Source of the DNA: Gari tellinella
Taxonomy: Eukaryota > Mollusca > Bivalvia > Cardiida > Psammobiidae
Assembly (NCBI GenBank): GCA_922989275.2
Contig: OV277870.1
Location: 41,536,356-41,600,355 of the forward strand
Direction: 5' to 3'
DNA length: 64,000 nucleotides
Shown here: positions 20,553-35,611 of the stretch, piece by piece
Layout: each line of letters begins with the position of its first letter
How positions within the stretch are numbered: the first letter of the stretch is position 1
Program-made: the position numbers and the translations under genes
The notes under the pieces: model-generated
The model's input: the letters and a program-made list of their open reading frames with translations, nothing else
Database searches by the model: none
What the model was told of the DNA's origin: nothing

Positions 20553-23383
20553 GCTTGAAGTTGAATTGTCAGCCTGAAGGAGAGGGAGAAACTTCCCTTA
20601 GTATTTTATAATGGAATAGTGAATACCCTACCTATACGTCTGTTTTAAAAAATGGCTGTTTTCGTCTTCCAGTTATGAAACGTATTGAATTGTTGTTCAT
20701 TTCAAACCAAATTGACGTCTATTTATTTGCTTTTATTGGTTATAAAAGTACATGGCCTCTCCGGGTTGTATTTTCTACGGAGACTTTGTTTGATTGGTGT
20801 AAATAAATACCATATAACTCCTCTATTACGACCACTAAAAGGAAGGTCAGTGGCTTGTATGAATGACATGTTTCAGCTTAACGCAATACGAAATCAAAAG
20901 AGCAAGCTCCTAAAGGTTCCTACTTCCACCCTGCGTTAAGTAGCCAGCTGCCTCAAACAACTAGTTATGCATGACATAATTCATTGGTCGTAATATAGGG
21001 GGTTTACTGTATGTAATTGACATATGTGGTATCCGTTCTGCTTTTCTAAGGAGATAAGAGTAGGTGGCAAATATATATGACATGTATGAAATGAACAAAT
21101 TTAACCCTTATTTTGCTGTAAAATCGTGTGCTTTGAAATTATCGTCTGTAAAATGTGTTGAATGTAGATTTATACATGTTTGAATTAAACAAATCAAAAG
21201 ACGAGTATCAAGCAGCTTGGATCCAAAGAAGACGCCGAGTTACGTGACGTCTGATCTGGATCCAAACTTTTTGCAAAAACCAGCAAAGTCGCGATACAGC
21301 AGACAAAGGATTGAAATCGTCTCCACAGACATACTCATTTTGTGGTTGTACATTGAATACTAACGTGGCTGTATGAGAAAAATTCAAAATCTACTGTTTC
21401 CAGTTGAATGCCGCTTATAATAATGGCCTGTTTAACAGTTCATCACTAATGACACTTATACGACATGCACTCTGTATTTGAGGACGGATATAATAGGCTC
21501 TATGTTTCAACGTGTTAACTACAGGGCTGCCATTTCTCCGGATTTTTCCTAAATCTTCGAATTTTTTCTAGAACATGGTAGCTTAAAGCAGGCTGAAAGT
21601 AAATCATAAGGCGCATTCTGCTTTACTTCTAGCCTGCTTGAAGTAGTCACGTGTCAACAAAACAAGAAACAGGCTATGCGGTAAAGGTACGATGCGTAAA
21701 TTCACAATTGAAAAATGCAAATTTCGAAATCTTAGGATTTTTCATGTCAACTTATGGCAGCCCTGTAACTACATTCTCTGCATTGCTCCGAATACACTAG
21801 TAATTTGTATATAGTTTAGATCCTGATCAGACTCCGCGAAGTGCGTATACCGAGTAGGACAATTGCACTCCTTATGATTACACTGTATTGAAGAACAAGC
21901 TGTTTGACGCTGTTTGCCACTGTTTGCCACTTGTTTTGAAACGGCATTGCAGACAGTAATATCGATGCAGACGACAATTTGGCAGAAAAAGTGTGTGGGG
22001 GGGGGGGGGGGGGAGGAGGAAAAACCTCACGATAAATTTATCATGAAAGGGAGAAATAGTGTGGAAACTGATCAGATATCGTGATTCTGAGAATAGCCCT
22101 TCCACTCTCAAAAAAGTCATAAAGCCCAATTGCAAACAGATTTGATCCCGATCAAAACTGGCTGCCACTTGTTCTGAAATAACGTCAGATATACTGCCTT
22201 AATTCTAACTTTGAAACGATATTGTAGAAAGTAATATTGAAGCAGACGACAATTTGGCGGTAAAGGGGTTAAAAACCTCACGATAAATTTGATCATGAAA
22301 AGGAGAAACAGTGTGGATACTGCTCAGATACCTTGATTCTGAGAATAGCCCTTCCTCTCTCAAAAAAGTCATAAAGCACAATTGCAAACAGTTTTGATCC
22401 CGATCAAAACTGGCTGCCACTTGTTCTGAAATAACGTCAGATATACTGCCTTAATTCTAACTTTGAAACGATATTGTAGAAAGTAATATTGAAGCAGACG
22501 ACAATTTGGCGGTAAAGGGGTTAAAAACCTCACGATAAATTCGATCATGAAAAGGAGAAATAGTGTGGATACTGCTCAGATACCGTGATTCTGAGAATAG
22601 CACTTCCGCTCTCAATAAAGTCATAAAGCACAATTGCAAACAGTTTTTATCCTGATCAAATGCCGCCTGACGCGGCGTTTGATCAGGATCAAAACATGTT
22701 TGGCACTTGTTTTGAAATAACGTCAGTTACACTGCCTTAATTCCAGCTTTGAAACGACATTGCAGACAGTAATATTGACGCAGACGAAAATTTGGCGGAG
22801 GAGTTAAAAACCTCACGATAAATTTGATCATGAAAGGGAGAAATAGTGTGGATACTGATCAGACACCGTGATTCTGAGAATAGCCCTTCCACTCTCAATA
22901 ACGCCATAAAGCACATTTGCAAACAGTTTTGGTCCTGACCAGACTCAGGATCAAAACTGTTTGCCACTTGTTTTGATATAACGTCCACTCAATAACGCCA
23001 TAAGGCACATTTGCAAATAGTTTTGATCCTGATCAGACGCCGCGTAACGCGGCATATGATCAGGATCAAAACTGTTTGCCACTTGATTTTGAAATAACGT
23101 CAGTTATACTGCCTTAATTCTAACTTTGAAATGACATTGCAGACAGTAATATTGACGCAGGCGAAAATTTGGCGGTAAAGGGGTTAAAAACCTCACGATA
23201 AATTTGATCATGAAAAGGAGAAATAGTGTGGATACTGATCAGACAACGTAATTCTGAGAATTCGAATCGTCTGGCATTAGTTTTCATCAAATAAAACCTA
23301 ACCCTTCTGTTATTGGGGGTATATTGACGCTGTTTAAAACAGTACTGTATATGCCTTGTTCAGACAGCTCTTGGCGGTCTAAT
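20553..23383 (+). repeat. Array unit U1 (alpha, full)
   Basis: Starts GCTTGAAGTTGAATTGTCAG, ends CTTGGCGGTCTAAT. The first kilobase includes a degraded palindrome (about 21210-21275) and family-E-like palindrome remnants (about 21593-21655). The second half (21930-23270) is itself an inner repeat of about 245-bp subunits, each with GCAGACGACAATTTGGCGG, TAAAAACCTCACGATAAATT and a TGATCAGG-type palindrome. G17 tract at 21997-22013. Confidence 0.9.
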
Positions 23384-23386
23384 GCG

Positions 23387-24961
23387 GCTTGAAGTTGAAT
23401 TGTCAGCCTGAAGGAGAGGGAGAAACTTCCCTTAGTATTTTATAATGGAATAGTGAATACCCTACCTATACGTCTGTTTTAAAAAATGGCTGTTTTCGTC
23501 TTCCAGTTATGAAACGTATTGAATTGTTGTTCATTTCAAACCAAATTGACGTCTATTTATTTGCTTTTATTGGTTATAAAAGTACATGGCCTCTCCGGGT
23601 TGTATTTTCTACGGAGACTTTGTTTGATTGGTGTAAATAAATACCATATAACTCCTCTATTACGACCACTAAAAGGAAGGTCAGTGGCTTGTATGAATGA
23701 CATGTTTCAGCTTAACGCAATACGAAATCAAAAGAGCAAGCTCCTAAAGGTTCCTACTTCCACCCTGCGTTAAGTAGCCAGCTGCCTCAAACAACTAGTT
23801 ATGCATGACATAATTCATTGGTCGTAATATAGGGGGTTTACTGTATGTAATTGACATATGTGGTATCCGTTCTGCTTTTCTAAGGAGATAAGAGTAGGTG
23901 GCAAATATATATGACATGTATGAAATGAACAAATTTAACCCTTATTTTGCTGTAAAATCGTGTGCTTTGAAATTATCGTCTGTAAAATGTGTTGAATGTA
24001 GATTTATACATGTTTGAATTAAACAAATCAAAAGACGAGTATCAAGCAGCTTGGATCCAAAGAAGACGCCGAGTTACGTGACGTCTGATCTGGATCCAAA
24101 CTTTTTGCAAAAACCAGCAAAGTCGCGATACAGCAGACAAAGGATTGAAATCGTCTCCACAGACATACTCATTTTGTGGTTGTACATTGAATACTAACGT
24201 GGCTGTATGAGAAAAATTCAAAATCTACTGTTTCCAGTTGAATGCCGCTTATAATAATGGCCTGTTTAACAGTTCATCACTAATGACACTTATGCGACAT
24301 GCACTCTGTATTTGAGGACGGATATAATAGGCTCTATGTTTCAACGTGTTAACTACAGGGCTGCCATTTCTCCGGATTTTTCCTAAATCTTCGAATTTTT
24401 TCTAGAACATGGTAGCTTAAAGCAGGCTGAAAGTAAATCATAAGGCGCATTCTGCTTTACTTCTAGCCTGCTTGAAGTAGTCACGTGTCAACAAAACAAG
24501 AAACAGGCTATGCGGTAAAGGTACGATGCGTAAATTCACAATTGAAAAATGCAAATTTCGAAATCTTAGGATTTTTCATGTCAACTTATGGCAGCCCTGT
24601 AACTACATTCTCTGCATTACTCCGAATACACTAGTAATTTGTATATAGTTTAGATCCTGATCAGACTCCGCGAAGTGCGTATACCGAGTAGGACAATTGC
24701 ACTCCTTATGATTACACTGTATTGAAGAACAAGCTGTTTGACGCTGTTTGACGCTGTTTGCCACTGTTTGCCACTTGTTTTGAAACGGCATTGCAGACAG
24801 TAATATCGATGCAGACGACAATTTGGCAGAAAAAGTGTGTGTGGGGGGGGGGGGGGGGGGGGAGGAAAAACCTCACGATAAATTTATCATGAAAGGGCGA
24901 AATAGTGTGGAAACTGATCAGATATCGTGATTCTGAGAATAGCCCTTCCACTCTCAAAAAA
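23387..24961 (+). repeat. Array unit U2 (beta, truncated)
   Basis: Same start as U1 but ends within the inner repeat region at CACTCTCAAAAAA, fused to the next unit. Carries GGGCGAAATAG and ACTTATGCGAC, shared only with U5. G20 tract at 24843-24862. Confidence 0.9.
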
Positions 24962-24963
24962 CG

Positions 24964-27794
24964 GCTTGAAGTTGAATTGTCAGCCTGAAGGAGAGGGAGA
25001 AACTTCCCTTAGTATTTTATAATGGAATAGTGAATACCCTACCTATACGTCTGTTTTAAAAAATGGCTGTTTTCGTCTTCCAGTTATGAAACGTATTGAA
25101 TTGTTGTTCATTTCAAACCAAATTGACGTCTATTTATTTGCTTTTATTGGTTATAAAAGTACATGGCCTCTCCGGGTTGTATTTTCTACGGAGACTTTGT
25201 TTGATTGGTGTAAATAAATACCATATAACTCCTCTATTACGACCACTAAAAGGAAGGTCAGTGGCTTGTATGAATGACATGTTTCAGCTTAACGCAATAC
25301 GAAATCAAAAGAGCAAGCTCCTAAAGGTTCCTACTTCCACCCTGCGTTAAGTAGCCAGCTGCCTCAAACAACTAGTTATGCATGACATAATTCATTGGTC
25401 GTAATATAGGGGGTTTACTGTATGTAATTGACATATGTGGTATCCGTTCTGCTTTTCTAAGGAGATAAGAGTAGGTGGCAAATATATATGACATGTATGA
25501 AATGAACAAATTTAACCCTTATTTTGCTGTAAAATCGTGTGCTTTGAAATTATCGTCTGTAAAATGTGTTGAATGTAGATTTATACATGTTTGAATTAAA
25601 CAAATCAAAAGACGAGTATCAAGCAGCTTGGATCCAAAGAAGACGCCGAGTTACGTGACGTCTGATCTGGATCCAAACTTTTTGCAAAAACCAGCAAAGT
25701 CGCGATACAGCAGACAAAGGATTGAAATCGTCTCCACAGACATACTCATTTTGTGGTTGTACATTGAATACTAACGTGGCTGTATGAGAAAAATTCAAAA
25801 TCTACTGTTTCCAGTTGAATGCCGCTTATAATAATGGCCTGTTTAACAGTTCATCACTAATGACACTTATACGACATGCACTCTGTATTTGAGGACGGAT
25901 ATAATAGGCTCTATGTTTCAACGTGTTAACTACAGGGCTGCCATTTCTCCGGATTTTTCCTAAATCTTCGAATTTTTTCTAGAACATGGTAGCTTAAAGC
26001 AGGCTGAAAGTAAATCATAAGGCGCATTCTGCTTTACTTCTAGCCTGCTTGAAGTAGTCACGTGTCAACAAAACAAGAAACAGGCTATGCGGTAAAGGTA
26101 CGATGCGTAAATTCACAATTGAAAAATGCAAATTTCGAAATCTTAGGATTTTTCATGTCAACTTATGGCAGCCCTGTAACTACATTCTCTGCATTGCTCC
26201 GAATACACTAGTAATTTGTATATAGTTTAGATCCTGATCAGACTCCGCGAAGTGCGTATACCGAGTAGGACAATTGCACTCCTTATGATTACACTGTATT
26301 GAAGAACAAGCTGTTTGACGCTGTTTGCCACTGTTTGCCACTTGTTTTGAAACGGCATTGCAGACAGTAATATCGATGCAGACGACAATTTGGCAGAAAA
26401 AGTGTGTGTGGGGGGGGGGGGGGGAGGAGGAAAAACCTCACGATAAATTTATCATGAAAGGGAGAAATAGTGTGGAAACTGATCAGATATCGTGATTCTG
26501 AGAATAGCCCTTCCACTCTCAAAAAAGTCATAAAGCCCAATTGCAAACAGATTTGATCCCGATCAAAACTGGCTGCCACTTGTTTTGAAATAACGTCAGA
26601 TATACTGCCTTAATTCTAACTTTAAAACGATATTGTAGAAAGTAATATTGAAGCAGACGACAATTTGGCGGTAAAGGGGTTAAAAACCTCACGATAAATT
26701 TGATCATGAAAAGGAGAAACAGTGTGGATACTGCTCAGATACCTTGATTCTGAGAATAGCCCTTCCTCTCTCAAAAAAGTCATAAAGCACAATTGCAAAC
26801 AGTTTTGATCCCGATCAAAACTGGCTGCCACTTGTTCTGAAATAACGTCAGATATACTGCCTTAATTCTAACTTTGAAACGATATTGTAGAAAGTAATAT
26901 TGAAGCAGACGACAATTTGGCGGTAAAGGGGTTAAAAACCTCACGATAAATTCGATCATGAAAAGGAGAAATAGTGTGGATACTGCTCAGATACCGTGAT
27001 TCTGAGAATAGCACTTCCGCTCTCAATAAAGTCATAAAGCACAATTGCAAACAGTTTTTATCCTGATCAAATGCCGCCTGACGCGGCGTTTGATCAGGAT
27101 CAAAACATGTTTGGCACTTGTTTTGAAATAACGTCAGTTACACTGCCTTAATTCCAGCTTTGAAACGACATTGCAGACAGTAATATTGACGCAGACGAAA
27201 ATTTGGCGGAGGAGTTAAAAACCTCACGATAAATTTGATCATGAAAGGGAGAAATAGTGTGGATACTGATCAGACACCGTGATTCTGAGAATAGCCCTTC
27301 CACTCTCAATAACGCCATAAAGCACATTTGCAAACAGTTTTGGTCCTGACCAGACTCAGGATCAAAACTGTTTGCCACTTGTTTTGATATAACGTCCACT
27401 CAATAACGCCATAAGGCACATTTGCAAATAGTTTTGATCCTGATCAGACGCCGCGTAACGCGGCATATGATCAGGATCAAAACTGTTTGCCACTTGATTT
27501 TGAAATAACGTCAGTTATACTGCCTTAATTCTAACTTTGAAATGACATTGCAGACAGTAATATTGACGCAGGCGAAAATTTGGCGGTAAAGGGGTTAAAA
27601 ACCTCACGATAAATTTGATCATGAAAAGGAGAAATAGTGTGGATACTGATCAGACAACGTAATTCTGAGAATTCGAATCGTCTGGCATTAGTTTTCATCA
27701 AATAAAACCTAACCCTTCTGTTATTGGGGGTATATTGACGCTGTTTAAAACAGTACTGTATATGCCTTGTTCAGACAGCTCTTGGCGGTCTAAT
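24964..27794 (+). repeat. Array unit U3 (alpha, full)
   Basis: Same layout as U1. G15 tract at 26410-26424. Confidence 0.9.
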
Positions 27795-27797
27795 GCG

Positions 27798-30635
27798 GCT
27801 TGAAGTTGAATTGTCAGCCTGAAGGAGAGGGAGAAACTTCCCTTAGTATTTTATAATGGAATAGTGAATACCCTACCTATACGTCTGTTTTAAAAAATGG
27901 CTGTTTTCGTCTTCCAGTTATGAAACGTATTGAATTGTTGTTCATTTCAAACCAAATTGACGTCTATTTATTTGCTTTTATTGGTTATAAAAGTACATGG
28001 CCTCTCCGGGTTGTATTTTCTACGGAGACTTTGTTTGATTGGTGTAAATAAATACCATATAACTCCTCTATTACGACCACTAAAAGGAAGGTCAGTGGCT
28101 TGTATGAATGACATGTTTCAGCTTAACGCAATACGAAATCAAAAGAGCAAGCTCCTAAAGGTTCCTACTTCCACCCTGCGTTAAGTAGCCAGCTGCCTCA
28201 AACAACTAGTTATGCATGACATAATTCATTGGTCGTAATATAGGGGGTTTACTGTATGTAATTGACATATGTGGTATCCGTTCTGCTTTTCTAAGGAGAT
28301 AAGAGTAGGTGGCAAATATATATGACATGTATGAAATGAACAAATTTAACCCTTATTTTGCTGTAAAATCGTGTGCTTTGAAATTATCGTCTGTAAAATG
28401 TGTTGAATGTAGATTTATACATGTTTGAATTAAACAAATCAAAAGACGAGTATCAAGCAGCTTGGATCCAAAGAAGACGCCGAGTTACGTGACGTCTGAT
28501 CTGGATCCAAACTTTTTGCAAAAACCAGCAAAGTCGCGATACAGCAGACAAAGGATTGAAATCGTCTCCACAGACATACTCATTTTGTGGTTGTACATTG
28601 AATACTAACGTGGCTGTATGAGAAAAATTCAAAATCTACTGTTTCCAGTTGAATGCCGCTTATAATAATGGCCTGTTTAACAGTTCATCACTAATGACAC
28701 TTATACGACATGCACTCTGTATTTGAGGACGGATATAATAGGCTCTATGTTTCAACGTGTTAACTACAGGGCTGCCATTTCTCCGGATTTTTCCTAAATC
28801 TTCGAATTTTTTCTAGAACATGGTAGCTTAAAGCAGGCTGAAAGTAAATCATAAGGCGCATTCTGCTTTACTTCTAGCCTGCTTGAAGTAGTCACGTGTC
28901 AACAAAACAAGAAACAGGCTATGCGGTAAAGGTACGATGCGTAAATTCACAATTGAAAAATGCAAATTTCGAAATCTTAGGATTTTTCATGTCAACTTAT
29001 GGCAGCCCTGTAACTACATTCTCTGCATTACTCCGAATACACTAGTAATTTGTATATAGTTTAGATCCTGATCAGACTCCGCGAAGTGCGTATACCGAGT
29101 AGGACAATTGCACTCCTTATGATTACACTGTATTGAAGAACAAGCTGTTTGACGCTGTTTGACGCTGTTTGCCACTGTTTGCCACTTGTTTTGAAACGGC
29201 ATTGCAGACAGTAATATCGATGCAGACGACAATTTGGCAGAAAAAGTGTGTGTGGGGGGGGGGGGGGGAGGAAAAACCTCACGATAAATTTATCATGAAA
29301 GGGAGAAATAGTGTGGAAACTGATCAGATATCGTGATTCTGAGAATAGCCCTTCCACTCTCAAAAAAGTCATAAAGCCCAATTGCAAACAGATTTGATCC
29401 CGATCAAAACTGGCTGCCACTTGTTTTGAAATAACGTCAGATATACTGCCTTAATTCTAACTTTAAAACGATATTGTAGAAAGTAATATTGAAGCAGACG
29501 ACAATTTGGCGGTAAAGGGGTTAAAAACCTCACGATAAATTTGATCATGAAAAGGAGAAACAGTGTGGATACTGCTCAGATACCTTGATTCTGAGAATAG
29601 CCCTTCCTCTCTCAAAAAAGTCATAAAGCACAATTGCAAACAGTTTTGATCCCGATCAAAACTGGCTGCCACTTGTTCTGAAATAACGTCAGATATACTG
29701 CCTTAATTCTAACTTTGAAACGATATTGTAGAAAGTAATATTGAAGCAGACGACAATTTGGCGGTAAAGGGGTTAAAAACCTCACGATAAATTCGATCAT
29801 GAAAAGGAGAAATAGTGTGGATACTGCTCAGATACCGTGATTCTGAGAATAGCACTTCCGCTCTCAATAAAGTCATAAAGCACAATTGCAAACAGTTTTT
29901 ATCCTGATCAAATGCCGCCTGACGCGGCGTTTGATCAGGATCAAAACATGTTTGGCACTTGTTTTGAAATAACGTCAGTTACACTGCCTTAATTCCAGCT
30001 TTGAAACGACATTGCAGACAGTAATATTGACGCAGACGAAAATTTGGCGGAGGAGTTAAAAACCTCACGATAAATTTGATCATGAAAGGGAGAAATAGTG
30101 TGGATACTGATCAGACACCGTGATTCTGAGAATAGCCCTTCCACTCTCAATAACGCCATAAAGCACATTTGCAAACAGTTTTGGTCCTGACCAGACTCAG
30201 GATCAAAACTGTTTGCCACTTGTTTTGATATAACGTCCACTCAATAACGCCATAAGGCACATTTGCAAATAGTTTTGATCCTGATCAGACGCCGCGTAAC
30301 GCGGCATATGATCAGGATCAAAACTGTTTGCCACTTGATTTTGAAATAACGTCAGTTATACTGCCTTAATTCTAACTTTGAAATGACATTGCAGACAGTA
30401 ATATTGACGCAGGCGAAAATTTGGCGGTAAAGGGGTTAAAAACCTCACGATAAATTTGATCATGAAAAGGAGAAATAGTGTGGATACTGATCAGACAACG
30501 TAATTCTGAGAATTCGAATCGTCTGGCATTAGTTTTCATCAAATAAAACCTAACCCTTCTGTTATTGGGGGTATATTGACGCTGTTTAAAACAGTACTGT
30601 ATATGCCTTGTTCAGACAGCTCTTGGCGGTCTAAT
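27798..30635 (+). repeat. Array unit U4 (beta, full)
   Basis: Same layout as U1 with the beta markers. G15 tract at 29254-29268. Confidence 0.9.
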
Positions 30636-30638
30636 GCG

Positions 30639-32205
30639 GCTTGAAGTTGAATTGTCAGCCTGAAGGAGAGGGAGAAACTTCCCTTAGTATTTTATAATGG
30701 AATAGTGAATACCCTACCTATACGTCTGTTTTAAAAAATGGCTGTTTTCGTCTTCCAGTTATGAAACGTATTGAATTGTTGTTCATTTCAAACCAAATTG
30801 ACGTCTATTTATTTGCTTTTATTGGTTATAAAAGTACATGGCCTCTCCGGGTTGTATTTTCTACGGAGACTTTGTTTGATTGGTGTAAATAAATACCATA
30901 TAACTCCTCTATTACGACCACTAAAAGGAAGGTCAGTGGCTTGTATGAATGACATGTTTCAGCTTAACGCAATACGAAATCAAAAGAGCAAGCTCCTAAA
31001 GGTTCCTACTTCCACCCTGCGTTAAGTAGCCAGCTGCCTCAAACAACTAGTTATGCATGACATAATTCATTGGTCGTAATATAGGGGGTTTACTGTATGT
31101 AATTGACATATGTGGTATCCGTTCTGCTTTTCTAAGGAGATAAGAGTAGGTGGCAAATATATATGACATGTATGAAATGAACAAATTTAACCCTTATTTT
31201 GCTGTAAAATCGTGTGCTTTGAAATTATCGTCTGTAAAATGTGTTGAATGTAGATTTATACATGTTTGAATTAAACAAATCAAAAGACGAGTATCAAGCA
31301 GCTTGGATCCAAAGAAGACGCCGAGTTACGTGACGTCTGATCTGGATCCAAACTTTTTGCAAAATCCAGCAAAGTCGCGATACAGCAGACAAAGGATTGA
31401 AATCGTCTCCACAGACATACTCATTTTGTGGTTGTACATTGAATACTAACGTGGCTGTATGAGAAAAATTCAAAATCTACTGTTTCCAGTTGAATGCCGC
31501 TTATAATAATGGCCTGTTTAACAGTTCATCACTAATGACACTTATGCGACATGCACTCTGTATTTGAGGACGGATATAATAGGCTCTATGTTTCAACGTG
31601 TTAACTACAGGGCTGCCATTTCTCCGGATTTTTCCTAAATCTTCGAATTTTTTCTAGAACATGGTAGCTTAAAGCAGGCTGAAAGTAAATCATAAGGCGC
31701 ATTCTGCTTTACTTCTAGCCTGCTTGAAGTAGTCACGTGTCAACAAAACAAGAAACAGGCTATGCGGTAAAGGTACGATGCGTAAATTCACAATTGAAAA
31801 ATGCAAATTTCGAAATCTTAGGATTTTTCATGTCAACTTATGGCAGCCCTGTAACTACATTCTCTGCATTACTCCGAATACACTAGTAATTTGTATATAG
31901 TTTAGATCCTGATCAGACTCCGCGAAGTGCGTATACCGAGTAGGACAATTGCACTCCTTATGATTACACTGTATTGAAGAACAAGCTGTTTGACGCTGTT
32001 TGACGCTGTTTGCCACTGTTTGCCACTTGTTTTGAAACGGCATTGCAGACAGTAATATCGATGCAGACGACAATTTGGCAGAAAAAGTGTGTGTGTGGGG
32101 GGGGGGAGGAAAAACCTCACGATAAATTTATCATGAAAGGGCGAAATAGTGTGGAAACTGATCAGATATCGTGATTCTGAGAATAGCCCTTCCACTCTCA
32201 AAAAA
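30639..32205 (+). repeat. Array unit U5 (beta, truncated)
   Basis: Breaks at the same A-run as U2 and shares its private variants. G10 tract at 32097-32106, the shortest of the array. Confidence 0.9.
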
Positions 32206-32207
32206 CG

Positions 32208-35052
32208 GCTTGAAGTTGAATTGTCAGCCTGAAGGAGAGGGAGAAACTTCCCTTAGTATTTTATAATGGAATAGTGAATACCCTACCTATACGTCTGTTT
32301 TAAAAAATGGCTGTTTTCGTCTTCCAGTTATGAAACGTATTGAATTGTTGTTCATTTCAAACCAAATTGACGTCTATTTATTTGCTTTTATTGGTTATAA
32401 AAGTACATGGCCTCTCCGGGTTGTATTTTCTACGGAGACTTTGTTTGATTGGTGTAAATAAATACCATATAACTCCTCTATTACGACCACTAAAAGGAAG
32501 GTCAGTGGCTTGTATGAATGACATGTTTCAGCTTAACGCAATACGAAATCAAAAGAGCAAGCTCCTAAAGGTTCCTACTTCCACCCTGCGTTAAGTAGCC
32601 AGCTGCCTCAAACAACTAGTTATGCATGACATAATTCATTGGTCGTAATATAGGGGGTTTACTGTATGTAATTGACATATGTGGTATCCGTTCTGCTTTT
32701 CTAAGGAGATAAGAGTAGGTGGCAAATATATATGACATGTATGATTGAAATGAACAAATTTAACCCTTATTTTGCTGTAAAATCGTGTGCTTTGAAATTA
32801 TCGTCTGTAAAATGTGTTGAATGTAGATTTATACATGTTTGAATTAAACAAATCAAAAGACGAGTATCAAGCAGCTTGGATCCAAAGAAGACGCCGAGTT
32901 ACGTGACGTCTGATCTGGATCCAAACTTTTTGCAAAAACCAGCAAAGTCGCGATACAGCAGACAAAGGATTGAAATCGTCTCCACAGACATACTCATTTT
33001 GTGGTTGTACATTGAATACTAACGTGGCTGTATGAGAAAAATTCAAAATCTACTGTTTCCAGTTGAATGCCGCTTATAATAATGGCCTGTTTAACAGTTC
33101 ATCACTAATGACACTTATACGACATGCACTCTGTATTTGAGGACGGATATAATAGGCTCTATGTTTCAACGTGTTAACTACAGGGCTGCCATTTCTCCGG
33201 ATTTTTCCTAAATCTTCGAATTTTTTCTAGAACATGGTAGCTTAAAGCAGGCTGAAAGTAAATCATAAGGCGTATTCTGCTTTACTTCTAGCCTGCTTGA
33301 AGTAGTCACGTGTCAACAAAACAAGAAACAGGCTATGCGGTAAAGGTACGATGCGTAAATTCACAATTGAAAAATGCAAATTTCGAAATCTTAGGATTTT
33401 TCATGTCAACTTATGGCAGCCCTGTAACTACATTCTCTGCATTACTCCGAATACACTAGTAATTTGTATATAGTTTAGATCCTGATCAGACTCCGCGAAG
33501 TGCGTATACCGAGTAGGACAATTGCACTCCTTATGATTACACTGTATTGAAGAACAAGCTGTTTGACGCTGTTTGACGCTGTTTGCCACTGTTTGCCACT
33601 TGTTTTGAAACGGCATTGCAGACAGTAATATCGATGCAGACGACAATTTGGCAGAAAAAGTGTGTGTGGGGGGGGGGGGGGGGGGGGGAAAAACCACACG
33701 ATAAATTTAACATGAAAGGGAGAAATAGTGTGGAAACTGATCAGATATCGTGATTCTGAGAATAGCCCTTCCACTCTCAAAAAAGTCATAAAGCCCAATT
33801 GCAAACAGATTTGATCCCGATCAAAACTGGCTGCCACTTGTTTTGAAATAACGTCAGATATACTGCCTTAATTCTAACTTTAAAACGATATTGTAGAAAG
33901 TAATATTGAAGCAGACGACAATTTGGCGGTAAAGGGGTTAAAAACCTCACGATAAATTTGATCATGAAAAGGAGAAACAGTGTGGATACTGCTCAGATAC
34001 CTTGATTCTGAGAATAGCCCTTCCTCTCTCAAAAAAGTCATAAAGCACAATTGCAAACAGTTTTGATCCCGATCAAAACTGGCTGCCACTTGTTCTGAAA
34101 TAACGTCAGATATACTGCCTTAATTCTAACTTTGAAACGATATTGTAGAAAGTAATATTGAAGCAGACGACAATTTGGCGGTAAAGGGGTTAAAAACCTC
34201 ACGATAAATTCGATCATGAAAAGGAGAAATAGTGTGGATACTGCTCAGATACCGTGATTCTGAGAATAGCACTTCCGCTCTCAATAAAGTCATAAAGCAC
34301 AATTGCAAACAGTTTTTATCCTGATCAAATGCCGCCTGACGCGGCGTTTGATCAGGATCAAAACATGTTTGGCACTTGTTTTGAAATAACGTCAGTTACA
34401 CTGCCTTAATTCCAGCTTTGAAACGACATTGCAGACAGTAATATTGACGCAGACGAAAATTTGGCGGAGGAGTTAAAAACCTCACGATAAATTTGATCAT
34501 GAAAGGGAGAAATAGTGTGGATACTGATCAGACACCGTGATTCTGAGAATAGCCCTTCCACTCTCAATAACGCCATAAAGCACATTTGCAAACAGTTTTG
34601 GTCCTGACCAGACTCAGGATCAAAACTGTTTGCCACTTGTTTTGATATAACGTCCACTCAATAACGCCATAAGGCACATTTGCAAATAGTTTTGATCCTG
34701 ATCAGACGCCGCGTAACGCGGCATATGATCAGGATCAAAACTGTTTGCCACTTGATTTTGAAATAACGTCAGTTATACTGCCTTAATTCTAACTTTGAAA
34801 TGACATTGCAGACAGTAATATTGACGCAGGCGAAAATTTGGCGGTAAAGGGGTTAAAAACCTCACGATAAATTTGATCATGAAAAGGAGAAATAGTGTGG
34901 ATACTGATCAGACAACGTAATTCTGAGAATTCGAATCGTCTGGCATTAGTTTTCATCAAATAAAACCTAACCCTTCTGTTATTGGGGGTATATTGACGCT
35001 GTTTAAAACAGTACTGTATATGCCTTGTTCAGACAGCTCTTGGCGGTCTAAT
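32208..35052 (+). repeat. Array unit U6 (beta, full)
   Basis: Private changes: an extra ATTG near 32743 and GGCGTATTC near 33270. G21 tract at 33668-33688. Ends directly at F2. Confidence 0.9.
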
Positions 35053-35611
35053 CGTTACGCAGAATAGTGGACACGCAGGTGGCCCACTTGCTCTCATTTT
35101 CGAGCATTAAAATAAGAAGGGCATTTTTACATAACTTGTAATAACTTTTTTTTCTGGACAGATATCGTTCCTGTGCAAACGGCCTGTGTTAGCTTAAACA
35201 TTTTCCTTTATGATGAAATTTGTTTTGAAAAAATATTTTAATAAGATTTTGGTCCTTTTTTAAGTTTAAAAAGACACCTCTAAATCACATTAAACAAAGA
35301 GTAAAATGCTGAAAATAAGCCTCGACGCGGATAATATAACACGACCTTGTGCATTTATACAAATCGATATCAATTCTGTGCAAACGGGCTCGTATACTTG
35401 ACTATTTTTTCTTTCTTTTGATATAAATTTAAGAATTGTAAGTTAATGTTAATTTGGTCCTTTTTCAAATTGAAAATAAAATTAATATGTTCAAAGAGTC
35501 GTCGGGAGTTTCCGTAAATACCGAGCGGTAAGAGCCGAACATTGACGGGCACGCAAGCTAGCGTAAGACAGTTTATCGATAATCTATCGGTGTCCACTAT
35601 TCTGCCTAACG
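35053..35611 (+). mobile_element. F element copy 2 (559 bp), inside the array
   Basis: Sits between CTAAT (end of U6) and GCTTGAAG (start of U7), exactly where other junctions show GCG. Same orientation as copies 1 and 3. Confidence 0.9.
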
